Origin: Lachnospiraceae bacterium
Lineage (GTDB): Bacteria; Bacillota; Clostridia; Lachnospirales; Lachnospiraceae
NCBI GenBank assembly: GCA_024681985.1
Contig: JAIKZU010000027.1
Span: 1-36,784 of the forward strand
DNA length: 36,784 nt
Direction: 5' to 3'
The translations under genes and the position numbers were made by a program. Under the pieces are notes generated by a model. That model was not told the origin of the DNA. It was given only the letters and a program-made list of their open reading frames with translations, and searched no databases. Shown here piece by piece: positions 7,473 to 16,280 of this stretch. The stretch's first letter is position 1. Every line of letters starts with the position of its first letter.

Positions 7473-9113
7473 ATGATTCAGGCCGCAAATATCACTCTGC
7501 GCATCGGAAAAAAAGCCCTCTTTGAAGATGTAAATATCAAATTTACGGAAGGAAACTGCTACGGCATCATCGGTGCCAACGGTGCAGGTAAATCCACCTT
7601 TTTAAAAATCCTTTCCGGGGTTTTGGAGCCCACCAACGGGGAAGTCATTATCACTCCCGGTGAGCGTCTCTCCGTTCTGGAGCAGGATCACTTCAAGTAC
7701 GATGAGTATCCCGTTCTGGATACGGTCATTATGGGGAATCAACGGCTTTATGACATCATGAAGGAAAAGGATGCCATTTATACCAAGGAGGATTTCTCCG
7801 ATGAAGACGGCATCCGCGCTTCGGAGCTGGAAGCAGAGTTTGCCGAAATGGATGGCTGGAATGCTGAAAGTGACGCTGCCACCTTGTTAAACGGTCTGGG
7901 AATCCCCACGGAGGATCACTATAGTCTGATGAAGGATATGGAAGGCTCAAAAAAGGTAAAGATCCTTTTGGCCCGTGCCCTCTTCGGAAATCCGGACATC
8001 CTGCTTTTGGACGAGCCCACCAACCATTTAGACTTAGACGCCATCGGCTGGCTGGAGGAGTTCCTCATTAATTTTGACAATACGGTGATCGTGGTTTCCC
8101 ACGACCGCTACTTTTTGAATAAAGTCTGCACCCATACCGCAGACATCGATTACGGAAAGATCCAGCTCTATGCCGGAAACTACGATTTCTGGTACGAATC
8201 CTCCCAGCTCATCATGAAGCAGAGGAAAGAGGCGAACAAGAAAAAGGAAGAGCAGATCAAGGAGTTGCAGGAGTTTATCCAGCGGTTCTCCGCCAACGCT
8301 TCCAAGTCCAAGCAGGCTACATCCAGAAAGCGCGCCTTGGAAAAGATTGAACTGGATGACATCCGTCCCTCCAGCAGAAAGTATCCCTACATTGATTTCC
8401 GTCCCAATCGGGAGATCGGAAACGAAGTACTTACGGTGGAACATCTGTCAAAGACTATTGACGGCGTAAAGGTTTTGGATGATATTTCCTTCACCTTAAA
8501 CCACGATGATAAAGTGGGCTTCGTAGGAAGCAACGAGGCGGCCAAGACGGTCCTCTTCCAGATCTTGGCGGGAGAGATGGAACCGGACAGTGGCGAATAC
8601 AAATGGGGTGTTACCACCTCCCAGTCCTATTTCCCGAAGGACAATACAAAGATCTTTGATACGGATCTCATCATCGTAGACTGGCTCACTCAGTTCTCCG
8701 AGATCAAGGACGCTACCTATGTTCGTGGTTTCCTGGGCAGAATGCTCTTTGCCGGGGAAGACGGCGTCAAGAAAATGCGGGTGTTATCCGGAGGAGAGAA
8801 GGTCCGGGTGCTTTTGTCCCGTATGATGATCGAGGGCTCCAACTGCCTGATTTTGGACGAGCCTACGGACCATTTGGATATGGAAAGCATCACTGCATTA
8901 AACGAAGGTATGAAGAAGTTTAGGGGCGTGCTTCTCTTCTCCTCCCGTGACCATCAGATCGTGGAGACCACCGCCAACCGCATCATCGAAATCATGCCAA
9001 ACGGCTCCATCATCGACAAGATCACAACCTACGATGAATACTTAGCTTCCGATGAGATGGCCAGAAAGCGTGCGGTATACACCACCACTGACGATCAGGA
9101 AGCCGATGACTGA
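7473..9113 (+). CDS. ABC-F family ATPase, YbiT/YkpA type
   Basis: A 546-residue soluble protein with two ABC ATPase domains and no membrane segment, the layout of ABC-F proteins that act on the ribosome. Domain 1 has Walker A GANGAGKST at about 34-42, Walker B ILLLDEPTNHLD and the switch SHDRYFLN. Its signature is degenerate (MEGSKKVK). A charged linker (RKEANKKKEEQIKELQEF) with SRFSANASKS-like sequence joins the domains, as in E. coli YbiT. Domain 2 has a changed Walker A (GSNEAAKT, Ala in place of the last Gly), an intact LSGGEKVR signature, LILDEPTDHLD and SRDHQ in place of SHDR. From memory these changes are usual in the Firmicutes YkpA branch. AAGGAG lies 7 bases before the ATG. It is the only plus-strand gene here. 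A housekeeping translation role is more likely than drug resistance, but this is not provable from sequence. Confidence 0.9.
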   Translation: MIQAANITLRIGKKALFEDVNIKFTEGNCYGIIGANGAGKSTFLKILSGVLEPTNGEVIITPGERLSVLEQDHFKYDEYPVLDTVIMGNQRLYDIMKEKDAIYTKEDFSDEDGIRASELEAEFAEMDGWNAESDAATLLNGLGIPTEDHYSLMKDMEGSKKVKILLARALFGNPDILLLDEPTNHLDLDAIGWLEEFLINFDNTVIVVSHDRYFLNKVCTHTADIDYGKIQLYAGNYDFWYESSQLIMKQRKEANKKKEEQIKELQEFIQRFSANASKSKQATSRKRALEKIELDDIRPSSRKYPYIDFRPNREIGNEVLTVEHLSKTIDGVKVLDDISFTLNHDDKVGFVGSNEAAKTVLFQILAGEMEPDSGEYKWGVTTSQSYFPKDNTKIFDTDLIIVDWLTQFSEIKDATYVRGFLGRMLFAGEDGVKKMRVLSGGEKVRVLLSRMMIEGSNCLILDEPTDHLDMESITALNEGMKKFRGVLLFSSRDHQIVETTANRIIEIMPNGSIIDKITTYDEYLASDEMARKRAVYTTTDDQEADD

Positions 9114-9151
9114 TGCCGACGACTAACGCATAGGAAATCAAATAAAAAACA

Positions 9152-9377
9152 GACTGTCATAAGTTCACAAAAGCAACGAAGACCCTCCGCAACGCCAGCA
9201 AGTGCTATTGCACTTGCAATTATGCACACGATTGCGATGCCCGCAATCGGCGCAAAGTACTGCTGCGTGAGGGTGTGGGTGTCCAGCGGACACCTCTGCG
9301 AAGCAGAAACACCGACCGAGCCGTGAGGCGAGAAGGGCGATAGCGAAGTCGAGTGCTTTTCGTGAATTATGACAGTC
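9152..9377. repeat. 226-bp structured element with terminal inverted repeats (MITE-like or structured RNA), between convergent genes
   Basis: The ends 9152-9175 and 9354-9377 are inverted repeats: both start GACTGTCATAA and, after one 1-base gap on each side, match to AAAAGCA. Inside are perfect hairpins: 9198-9205 with 9210-9217 (8 bp), 9229-9236 with 9242-9249 (8 bp), 9278-9284 with 9288-9294 (7 bp) and 9295-9299 with 9303-9307 (5 bp). A longer-range stem pairs ACCCTC 9182-9187 with GAGGGT 9269-9274, continued by CGCA/TGCG. No credible coding sequence is present and no clear target-site duplication was seen. It fills nearly all of the 282-base gap between the ABC-F stop and the UPF0210 stop, where it could also end both transcripts. 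It is either a non-autonomous mobile repeat or an RNA-level structure; genome copy number would decide. Confidence 0.7.
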
Positions 9378-9395
9378 GTATAGAATACTTAATTC

Positions 9396-10760
9396 TTAAT
9401 TCTTAAAACTATGAACGGGCGCAGGAATGCGTCCTTTTCTGTTAACAAAAGCATCACAGGAGAATTCGTTTACCGGCATGATGGGGGCATAGCCCAAAAG
9501 GCCGCCGAACTCCACCGTGTCTCCCACATCCTTGCCAATAACAGGAATCAGGCGCACCGCTGTGGTCTTTTGGTTGATCATGCCGATGGCCATCTCGTCG
9601 GCGATGATGCCGGAGATGGTGGTGGCCTTTGTCTTTCCGGGAACGGCGATCATATCCAGTCCCACGGAACATACGCAGGTCATGGCTTCCAATTTTTCCA
9701 AGGTCAATGCGCCGTCTTTTACCGCATCGATCATTCCCTGATCTTCCGATACGGGGATAAAGGCACCGCTCAAGCCTCCCACATAGGAGGATGCCATGAT
9801 GCCGCCTTTTTTCACCTGGTCATTTAATAGTGCCAAAGCCGCCGTGGTTCCCGGGGCACCGGCTCTCTCCAAACCGATCTCCTCCAGGATGCCGGCCACG
9901 GAATCTCCGATGGCAGGGGTGGGAGCTAAGGACAGGTCGATGATACCGAAGGGGATATGGAGCTTTTCCGAGGCTTCCTTTGCCACCAGCTGTCCCACGC
10001 GGGTCACCTTAAAGGCCGTCTTTTTAATGGTCTCGCAGAGCACTTCAAAGTTCTCTCCCCGCACCTTTTCCAAGGCGGTCTTTACCACACCGGGACCGGA
10101 AACACCTACATTGATCACTGCATCCGCTTCCGTCACGCCGTGAAACGCACCGGCCATGAAGGGATTGTCATCCGGTGCATTACAAAATACCACCAGCTTG
10201 GCGCACCCTAAGGAATCTCTTTCCTTGGACGCTTCCGCTGTCTCTTTGATGACCTCCCCCATGAGACGCACCGCATCCATGTTGATGCCGGTCTTGGTGG
10301 AACCCACATTTACGGAACTGCAGACCAGTTCGGTTTCGGAAAGCGCCCGGGGGATGGACCGGATGAGATACTCATCATATTTTGTCATCCCTTTGGATAC
10401 CAGAGCGGAATATCCACCGATAAAATTGATCCCCAGATCCGCAGCGCAGCGATCTAAAGTATGGGCAATGGTCACATAGTCTTCGGGACATTTACAGGCC
10501 GAGGACCCCACAATGGAAATGGGGGTGACAGAGATTCTCTTGTTTACAATGGGGATACAATAATCCCGCTCGATCTCCTTCCCCACCTTTACCAGGTCCT
10601 TTGCCACGGTGGTGATCTTTTTGTGGATATTATCGTTTAGTTTCTTTAGATCGGAATCCATACAGTCCAATAGAGAGATCCCGATGGTGATGGTGCGAAC
10701 GTCCAAGTTTTCCTGTTCCACCATCTTATTTGTTTCGTTTACTTCAAAAATGTTGATCAT
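9396..10760 (-). CDS. UPF0210 / DUF711 (PFL-like) protein
   Basis: A 454-residue cytoplasmic protein of the UPF0210 (DUF711) family, whose biochemical role is not established. Family sequence is recognisable across the whole chain, including the N-terminal [11 protein letters not shown] region, the Gly-rich [11 protein letters not shown] and the conserved [18 protein letters not shown] and [11 protein letters not shown] segments. Length is normal and no membrane segment or signal peptide is present. GAGGT lies 7 bases before ATG 10760. The gene follows the ACT-domain UPF0237 gene after 40 bases. The same two families are neighbours in streptococci (SP_0239 and SP_0238 in pneumococcus), so they probably work together, with the ACT protein as a likely ligand-sensing partner. 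The stop codon lies beside a short TAATTCT direct repeat just outside the inverted-repeat element. Confidence 0.9.
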   Translation of the reverse strand: MINIFEVNETNKMVEQENLDVRTITIGISLLDCMDSDLKKLNDNIHKKITTVAKDLVKVGKEIERDYCIPIVNKRISVTPISIVGSSACKCPEDYVTIAHTLDRCAADLGINFIGGYSALVSKGMTKYDEYLIRSIPRALSETELVCSSVNVGSTKTGINMDAVRLMGEVIKETAEASKERDSLGCAKLVVFCNAPDDNPFMAGAFHGVTEADAVINVGVSGPGVVKTALEKVRGENFEVLCETIKKTAFKVTRVGQLVAKEASEKLHIPFGIIDLSLAPTPAIGDSVAGILEEIGLERAGAPGTTAALALLNDQVKKGGIMASSYVGGLSGAFIPVSEDQGMIDAVKDGALTLEKLEAMTCVCSVGLDMIAVPGKTKATTISGIIADEMAIGMINQKTTAVRLIPVIGKDVGDTVEFGGLLGYAPIMPVNEFSCDAFVNRKGRIPAPVHSFKN

Positions 10761-10787
10761 TCAATAACCTCAGTATATGCATCTAAC

Positions 10788-10815
10788 ATGCATCGAATAT
10801 TTATATTCGATGCAT
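10788..10815 (-). promoter_or_regulatory. Perfect 12-bp intercistronic stem-loop spanning the UPF0237 stop codon
   Basis: ATGCATCGAATA at 10788-10799 and TATTCGATGCAT at 10804-10815 are exact complements around a 4-base loop. The hairpin covers the last four sense codons and the stop of the ACT-domain gene and ends 27 bases before the UPF0210 start. No T run follows, so it does not look like a full terminator. It could mark a processing or stability boundary between the two cistrons. Confidence 0.6.
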
Positions 10816-11082
10816 CATTTCAAATATTTCCTCTTTCTGACATTTGATATCTACGCCGATCTCCTCTCCGATCTGGATCAGCTCCTTCTGGCACTCGTCA
10901 AAGGGCTTGTCGGAGACAGACAGATCCACGATCATCATCATGTTAAAAAAACCGGAGACGATGGTCTGGGAGATGTCTAATATGTTGATGTGGTTATTGG
11001 CCAGATAGGTACAGATCTTTGCGATGATCCCTACGGTATCCTTTCCTACAACGGTGATGACGGTTCTGTTTTTGTTTTCCAT
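10801..11082 (-). CDS. ACT domain-containing protein, UPF0237 family
   Basis: A 93-residue protein made of a single ACT domain, a small fold that binds amino acids or related ligands and usually dimerises. The N-terminal strand TVITVVGKDTVGIIAKICTY, with the GKDxxGI turn, is typical of UPF0237 and GcvR-like ACT proteins. There is no fused enzyme domain. GAGGAAG precedes ATG 11082 by 6 bases. It is followed by the UPF0210 gene, its usual partner, so a regulatory or co-factor role for that protein is likely but not shown. It lies just downstream of a terminator, and no promoter could be recognised in the 53 bases available, so expression may depend on read-through or on a promoter inside the terminator region. 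Confidence 0.9.
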   Translation of the reverse strand: MENKNRTVITVVGKDTVGIIAKICTYLANNHINILDISQTIVSGFFNMMMIVDLSVSDKPFDECQKELIQIGEEIGVDIKCQKEEIFEMMHRI

Positions 11083-11105
11083 AGTTTACTTCCTCTTTTT
11101 CTTAA

Positions 11106-11129
11106 ATAAAAAGCGAAGGGATTCGCTTT
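11106..11129 (-). terminator. Rho-independent terminator after walJ
   Basis: On the minus strand AAAGCGAA (11129-11122) pairs with TTCGCTTT (11117-11110) around a 4-base loop, followed by TTTATTT. It lies 6 bases past the walJ stop and ends the long unit that begins at the beta-CASP gene. Confidence 0.8.
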
Positions 11130-11135
11130 CTTTTA

Positions 11136-11933
11136 TCAGCAGACCAGCCTCTCGGAAACCTCGGTGCGACTTGCCACGGTAATGGGAAAGTCGCTTCCCC
11201 GATAGGGGTTGTCCCCCATGGTGATCTCCATATTGACGGTCTCGTATGCCAGATCTTCGTAATTGTTCTCTTTGCTCAAATGTCCTAACAGCACATGGCT
11301 TACATCATCATGCAGCACATCCGATAAAAGCTTTCCGGAGCTTTCGTTGGACAGATGTCCGTATTCCCCGCTGATGCGCTGCTTCAGATAGTATGGATAA
11401 GGCCCCACCCGCAGCATATTCAGGTCGTGATTGGCTTCCAGTAGCATCAGATGGGAGCCCTTGATGTTTTCAATGATGTAATCATCATAGCAGCCTAAGT
11501 CCGTCAGGACACTGACTTTCTTTTTTCCATCCGTAAGAGCGTAGGCCACCGGATCTCTGGCGTCATGACGGATCCGGATGGGATGTATGGTAAGCTCACC
11601 GATGGTAAAGTCCACATCCGGGCAGATCACATGAAAAAGGGAGGGATCGATCTGTCCCAAAGACTTGCTCTTTTTGATGGCCTCAATGGTTCCCCGGGTG
11701 GCGTAGATAGGCAGTGCATACTTTCTGGAGATGACCCCCAGTCCCGCGATATGGTCGCTGTGCTCGTGGGTGATCAAAATCCCGTCCATGTCGGAAGCTA
11801 AAAGGTCAAACTTTTGCATGCCCTCTTCCACCCGCTTTTTAGGGATCCCCACGTCGATCATCACGTGGTTTCTGTCGTTTCCCACACATATGCAGTTTCC
11901 GGAACTTCCACTGGCAATACTAAAAAGTTCCAT
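11136..11933 (-). CDS. walJ: MBL-fold metallo-hydrolase, WalJ/YycJ type
   Basis: A 265-residue cytoplasmic metallo-beta-lactamase-fold protein. The start MELFSIASGSSGNC and the metal-binding THEHSDH (H56, H58, D60, H61) match the YycJ/WalJ group, as do the later ligands in LLEANHD and LLGHLSKENN. WalJ in Bacillus and streptococci is a predicted nuclease linked to coordination of replication and division and is usually encoded next to the WalRK two-component system. Here no walRK is nearby, and the gene instead follows the FtsA-like gene by 6 bases. Its ribosome binding site (AAGGAT) overlaps the end of that gene, so the two are co-translated. A terminator lies directly after the stop. The exact substrate is unknown. 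Confidence 0.88.
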   Translation of the reverse strand: MELFSIASGSSGNCICVGNDRNHVMIDVGIPKKRVEEGMQKFDLLASDMDGILITHEHSDHIAGLGVISRKYALPIYATRGTIEAIKKSKSLGQIDPSLFHVICPDVDFTIGELTIHPIRIRHDARDPVAYALTDGKKKVSVLTDLGCYDDYIIENIKGSHLMLLEANHDLNMLRVGPYPYYLKQRISGEYGHLSNESSGKLLSDVLHDDVSHVLLGHLSKENNYEDLAYETVNMEITMGDNPYRGSDFPITVASRTEVSERLVC

Positions 11934-11939
11934 GTAGCT

Positions 11940-14156
11940 TTATCCTTCCCAGCGGATCTCGATCTCGTTTCCGTCAAAGATGGGATCGGCATACCCGCAT
12001 TTCTGGCCGTTTATGGTGGTGCGTACGGAACGCCCGCCGCCGGCATTGGTATCAAAATCGATATAACGGAAGATATCGGAAAAGATGTATTCCTTCTGTC
12101 CATCGATCTCGATGTCCTCGCCGTTTACTTTTACCACGATGGAGGGGTAGGACTGCTTGGCTATGGCGTGGGCCGCTTCCGGTGTCAGAGGCGTATTGGG
12201 TCGATAAGGCCCCTGGTCACTCTCTTCTTCCTCATCCCAAGCATCGTCATCCGCATCCTCCGGTGCATCATAGGTCTCTTCTGCGACATCAGAGGCTTTT
12301 TCCTCTTCCTCAGAAAAAATCTCTTCCGGAGGGATAAAGGCCCCTTCGGTCCATTCCACGGAGAAGTTCTCATATACCAACGTATTTAAGTCTCCTACCC
12401 GGTTGTTGACGATGATCTCATGATTCTCATCCACCGTCACATCCATAAACTCCGCCAACTGTCCCACGGTGTAGAAGGCTCGAGTCTCGATATCATCCCC
12501 TTCTTTGATGACATAGCTGCCGGGTTCTAAGGAGCCGTTTACTTCCACGAATTTGGGGCAGGTGATCTTTTGACCGTTTACTACGAAGCTGACGGTGGCC
12601 TGGCTGAATTCCTCCAGGCGGTCGATGGTCATCTGGGCATTTTCCCCTTCGGTGGAACTTTCGATCACCACCTCGGAATTGGGGATCAGTCTGGTATTTA
12701 AGCCCACTTCCTGACCGTTCATCAGGACCTTTGCGCTTTCTCCCAGGCCGCCCCGGGCCATGCGGGCTACACCGTTAACCTTGAAATTGATCTCGTTTCC
12801 GCGGCGGGGGAAGAGATCCTCCGTAGGCACACCGGCCTGTAATGCCGCATCCACGATCCGCAGATGTCCGTTATCATAGAGTTTCATCATCTCTCCGTTG
12901 AAGTGGATCATGATGAAATTATTCCGCTGTTCAAAATAGTTTAAGCAGATACCGATGGGCGTCACCAAAAGGGGATCCTTTTTCACCTCTTCCTGGATGA
13001 ATTCCACTTCCTTCATGACTTCCTCGCCGCGAAGTGCCACACGCTCCGGTGCGATATCTAATTTCTTTGCCAAAGTCTCACAGAAGCCGTGTACCTTTCC
13101 GCCGCCCCCGACCACAAAGGTGGCTGCCACGGAGGTGCCGCCGTTTAATTCTTTGATCTTTTCCGCCACATCGGTGGTGATCTTTTCCATCACGGGGTCT
13201 GTCAGTTTCCAGACCTCCTTGGATTTCACGGTATAGGAAAGGCCCATGATATCCTCATAGGTCACCTCGTCCTGTTCGGAAGCCTCCTTTTTGATCTTTT
13301 CCGCCATGGCGAAATCCACCAGATAATGCTGCACCAGAACCTCCGTCAGTTCGTCTCCTGCAAAGGGGATCATGCCGTAAGCGATGATGCTGCCGTCCTT
13401 GGTGATACAGATATCGGAGGTACCGGCTCCCACATCCACCAGGGCGATATTTAACATACGATAGTTTTCCGGAATGGCCACATTAATGGCGGCGATGGGC
13501 TCCAATGTCATATTGGCCACGGAAAGACCCACACGCTCTACGGCGGAGTACAGTCCGTCCACTACATCCTGGGGCAGGAAGGTCACGATGATGATCTCTT
13601 CGATCTTGTTGGCCTTATGTCCTTCCAGATTGGAGAAAAGTTCGTCATTTAAGTAATACTTCATGACGGAATAGCCGACGCAGTAGAATTTATAGCGCTC
13701 GTCCCCTTCCATCAGTTCCTTTTGTGCCTGATCGATACCCATCAGATCCAGGTTGTTCAGATCCTCACCGGTCACCACCGTCTCTTCGGGGTACTCATAG
13801 GTGACTTTGGTGGTCACGGTACGGAGCACACGACCTGCCGCCGCGATACAGACTTGCTTTAATTCAAAGCCCACCTGCTCTTCCAAATGCTCCTTCACCT
13901 TTCCGATGGTCTTTGATACTCTGCCGATATCGTGGATCTGTCCGTCCAGCATGGCGCGGGATTCATGTTCCACACTGTAGATGGCAATGGCATGCAGTTT
14001 TTCGTCCTCATCCCTGTATGCAACGGTTCCCACCACGTTACGGGTTCCGATATCCAGACCGAATACATATTCGTAGTCGTTGTCAATTTCTATCACGGCA
14101 TTTCTCCTTGTATCCTTTGTATTTACTTCTACTGTCTTTTCTTTACGTTTCGCCAC
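11940..14156 (-). CDS. FtsA-like actin-fold ATPase with a long C-terminal extension
   Basis: A 738-residue protein. Residues about 30-405 form an actin/Hsp70-type ATPase like FtsA: phosphate-1 loop VFGLDIGT (31-38), phosphate-2 VDVGAGTSDI (240-249) and adenosine motif VVGGGGKVHG (348-357). FtsA is normally 400-470 residues and ends in an amphipathic membrane helix. Here about 330 further residues follow, containing repeated strand-VNG-type units (KVNGVAR, VVNGQK, KVNGEDIEIDG, TINGQKCG), an acidic linker (612-646) and a C-terminus (IEIRWEG) that does not resemble a membrane helix. The repeats suggest small beta-rich, perhaps beta-grasp, modules, but this is inference. The start is GTG 14156, with GGGGGAG 7 bases upstream. 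It sits between coaE (17-base gap) and walJ (6-base gap) rather than before ftsZ. It may be the cell's FtsA or a paralogue with another role. Confidence 0.8.
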   Translation of the reverse strand: MAKRKEKTVEVNTKDTRRNAVIEIDNDYEYVFGLDIGTRNVVGTVAYRDEDEKLHAIAIYSVEHESRAMLDGQIHDIGRVSKTIGKVKEHLEEQVGFELKQVCIAAAGRVLRTVTTKVTYEYPEETVVTGEDLNNLDLMGIDQAQKELMEGDERYKFYCVGYSVMKYYLNDELFSNLEGHKANKIEEIIIVTFLPQDVVDGLYSAVERVGLSVANMTLEPIAAINVAIPENYRMLNIALVDVGAGTSDICITKDGSIIAYGMIPFAGDELTEVLVQHYLVDFAMAEKIKKEASEQDEVTYEDIMGLSYTVKSKEVWKLTDPVMEKITTDVAEKIKELNGGTSVAATFVVGGGGKVHGFCETLAKKLDIAPERVALRGEEVMKEVEFIQEEVKKDPLLVTPIGICLNYFEQRNNFIMIHFNGEMMKLYDNGHLRIVDAALQAGVPTEDLFPRRGNEINFKVNGVARMARGGLGESAKVLMNGQEVGLNTRLIPNSEVVIESSTEGENAQMTIDRLEEFSQATVSFVVNGQKITCPKFVEVNGSLEPGSYVIKEGDDIETRAFYTVGQLAEFMDVTVDENHEIIVNNRVGDLNTLVYENFSVEWTEGAFIPPEEIFSEEEEKASDVAEETYDAPEDADDDAWDEEEESDQGPYRPNTPLTPEAAHAIAKQSYPSIVVKVNGEDIEIDGQKEYIFSDIFRYIDFDTNAGGGRSVRTTINGQKCGYADPIFDGNEIEIRWEG

Positions 14157-14173
14157 TTTACATCTCCCCCGGG

Positions 14174-14785
14174 TCAGATCTTTCTCGGTTTCCGCAGTTC
14201 CAAAACCCGTTTTAACTGCTCTTCGGTAGCCTCTTTGCTCCCGTTGTTGTCGATGACCACGCAGCAGTTCTCCAAAAACACGTATTCTTCCAGTTGAGCG
14301 GCAAATAAAGCATCGATCTTTGCGTCATCATAGCCTCGGGATTCCTTTAACCGCTTTCTGCGGTTTTCCTCGGAAACACTGATATACCAAAGCTCATCGC
14401 AGAGGGCTTTATATCCGTCCTCGATGAGGAGCGCCGCTTCCAAAAAGAAATAGTCGATATCCTGCTCCTTTCGGTGGGTCTTCACCCGGGAGAGGATCTC
14501 CTCCTTTACGGCAGGATGCACCAGGGCGTTTAATCTTTTCCGCTCCTCTTTCACGGAGATCACCTGTTTTACAAAGGCTTCTTTGATCAGGTTTCCCTCT
14601 CCGTCAAAGAGGTCTTTTGGAAATTCTCTCTGCAGGCTTTGATTTAAAGCCGTCCCGGGCCGCATCAACTCACGGGCCAGATCGTCCGCCATGACGATCT
14701 TACAGTTCGTATGGGCTTTAAGATACTCCAAAACCGTAGATTTCCCGGCTCCGATACCGCCTGTGATCCCAATAAAACGCATCAT
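14174..14785 (-). CDS. coaE: Dephospho-CoA kinase
   Basis: A 203-residue cytoplasmic kinase that phosphorylates the ribose 3'-OH of dephospho-CoA, the last step of coenzyme A synthesis. The P-loop GGIGAGKS (9-16) at the N-terminus, ADDLAREL near 33, the NALVHPAV segment and the lid-like RRKRLKESRGYDD stretch match the family, and the length is normal. The start ATG lies 3 bases past the stop of the MFS transporter gene and has only a weak ribosome binding site, so translational coupling is likely. A second ATG directly follows and could also be the start. polA and coaE are close neighbours in many Firmicutes; here the MFS gene sits between them. Confidence 0.95.
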   Translation of the reverse strand: MMRFIGITGGIGAGKSTVLEYLKAHTNCKIVMADDLARELMRPGTALNQSLQREFPKDLFDGEGNLIKEAFVKQVISVKEERKRLNALVHPAVKEEILSRVKTHRKEQDIDYFFLEAALLIEDGYKALCDELWYISVSEENRRKRLKESRGYDDAKIDALFAAQLEEYVFLENCCVVIDNNGSKEATEEQLKRVLELRKPRKI

Positions 14786-14788
14786 ATC

Positions 14789-16174
14789 TTACTTAAAAGT
14801 ATCTGCGGTCACCTTGTCCAGATCCACATCTTTTGTCTCTTTGACCTTTGTCATAAGGATCAGAAGAGAAAGGATCATAAAGGGTACACAGATGATCAAA
14901 AACAGGGTGCCCATGGGCAGGAAATTCTGGCAGATAATGAAAACGATCTGTCCTACAAAGCTTCCCGCACCGATCAAAATGGACATCACACCCATCACCG
15001 AAGAACGCATACCGGAGGGAGAAGACTCCGCCGGCATGGTAAGGATCAAAGTATCCGACATGGACCAGAGTCCGCCGATGGAACATCCGTAGGCCATTCC
15101 TGCGGCAAAAGCTCCCCAGCCCAGATTACAGGCCAAAACAAAGAGTAAAAGCCCCACCAGCGCAATGCTGCCCAAAAGCAGGCATACACGCTTTCTCCCC
15201 AATCGGTCGGAAAAGAATCCGCTCAAAATGGTCATCACACCGTTAAACAGAGGATAGATCACCAAAACCGACGAGACCATGGCGGTGGTCATGGCTCCCT
15301 CTAATACTGTTGCATAATAGGAAGTATAAAAAGTCGTTGCAAAAAATATGAATCCGGCGATCAAGATCCAGAACAGCTGCTGATTGGAAAAGATATACCG
15401 GATGGCGGCAAATACACCGCCTTCATCCGCCGTCTTATCTTTTTCGTTTTCTTTTTTCTTTTGTTCTCTTTCCTCCGGTGTCATGGAAAGGAAGGCTCTC
15501 CTCTGCTCCACAAACACGGGGGTCTCCTTTAGGAGGAAGTAGGACACGATGCCTACTACGATGGCCACTGCCACCGGGATCATGTAGACCTTTCTCCAGC
15601 TGGAGGGATCTGCGTCATTTAAAAACACCCGGGATAAGATACCGATGACGGAAACACTGATCAATGCGATGCCCTTTGCCACAAAGCTTAAGGTAGCCCG
15701 CTTTTCCTTGGGCGCGGTCTCCATAATATAAAGAACCTGCATATCATTGGGGGTGAAAAACAGCATGCACAGCATTCCCACGATATACATCCAGACATTC
15801 TGTGCCGACATCACCACCAGCATGCCAAGGCCCATACCCACGGTATTGATCATAAGGAAGATCCGTCTCCCGAAGCGGTCGGACAAAGCCTTATAAAAAG
15901 GTGTCACAATGAGCAAGAACTGGGAGGCCACCTGCATAGGGGCCACCACATTTATGGCACCGGTATACTCCTGGGAATTTACATCCCGGGAAGTGATGTG
16001 AAACAGATCAAACAACACATATGGTTGCATGGCGGAATTGATGTTTGAGGTCACCTCATCCACCACATAGATCACCGTCAGCACCACCATGGCATAAAGC
16101 AGGTAGGATGCGCCTACATGAAAAGCAGCCTGGCGGTTTAATCGCTCCAACTCTCTCTTTTCTTTTTCTTCCAT
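14789..16174 (-). CDS. Major facilitator superfamily transporter
   Basis: A 461-residue inner-membrane transporter with about 12 hydrophobic segments in two halves. The MFS motif A appears in both halves: SDRFGRR in the cytoplasmic loop after the second N-terminal-half segment, and SDRLGRK in the second half. A charged, Lys/Glu-rich central loop (around residues 225-250, EREQKKKENEKDKTADEGG) separates the halves. Substrate cannot be read from the sequence; a sugar, organic anion or drug are all possible. A GGGG ribosome binding site lies 7 bases before ATG 16174. The gene follows polA after 106 bases in which no terminator or convincing promoter was seen, and is coupled to coaE downstream. 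Confidence 0.88.
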   Translation of the reverse strand: MEEKEKRELERLNRQAAFHVGASYLLYAMVVLTVIYVVDEVTSNINSAMQPYVLFDLFHITSRDVNSQEYTGAINVVAPMQVASQFLLIVTPFYKALSDRFGRRIFLMINTVGMGLGMLVVMSAQNVWMYIVGMLCMLFFTPNDMQVLYIMETAPKEKRATLSFVAKGIALISVSVIGILSRVFLNDADPSSWRKVYMIPVAVAIVVGIVSYFLLKETPVFVEQRRAFLSMTPEEREQKKKENEKDKTADEGGVFAAIRYIFSNQQLFWILIAGFIFFATTFYTSYYATVLEGAMTTAMVSSVLVIYPLFNGVMTILSGFFSDRLGRKRVCLLLGSIALVGLLLFVLACNLGWGAFAAGMAYGCSIGGLWSMSDTLILTMPAESSPSGMRSSVMGVMSILIGAGSFVGQIVFIICQNFLPMGTLFLIICVPFMILSLLILMTKVKETKDVDLDKVTADTFK

Positions 16175-16280
16175 TTTAATTCCCCTTTTTCAAGCAATAT
16201 GCATGGACAAACAGGTCTTAACTCCCGTAAGCCCACACAGAGATATCCTACCACAAAGGCCCTGCTAATGCATTAAATTT

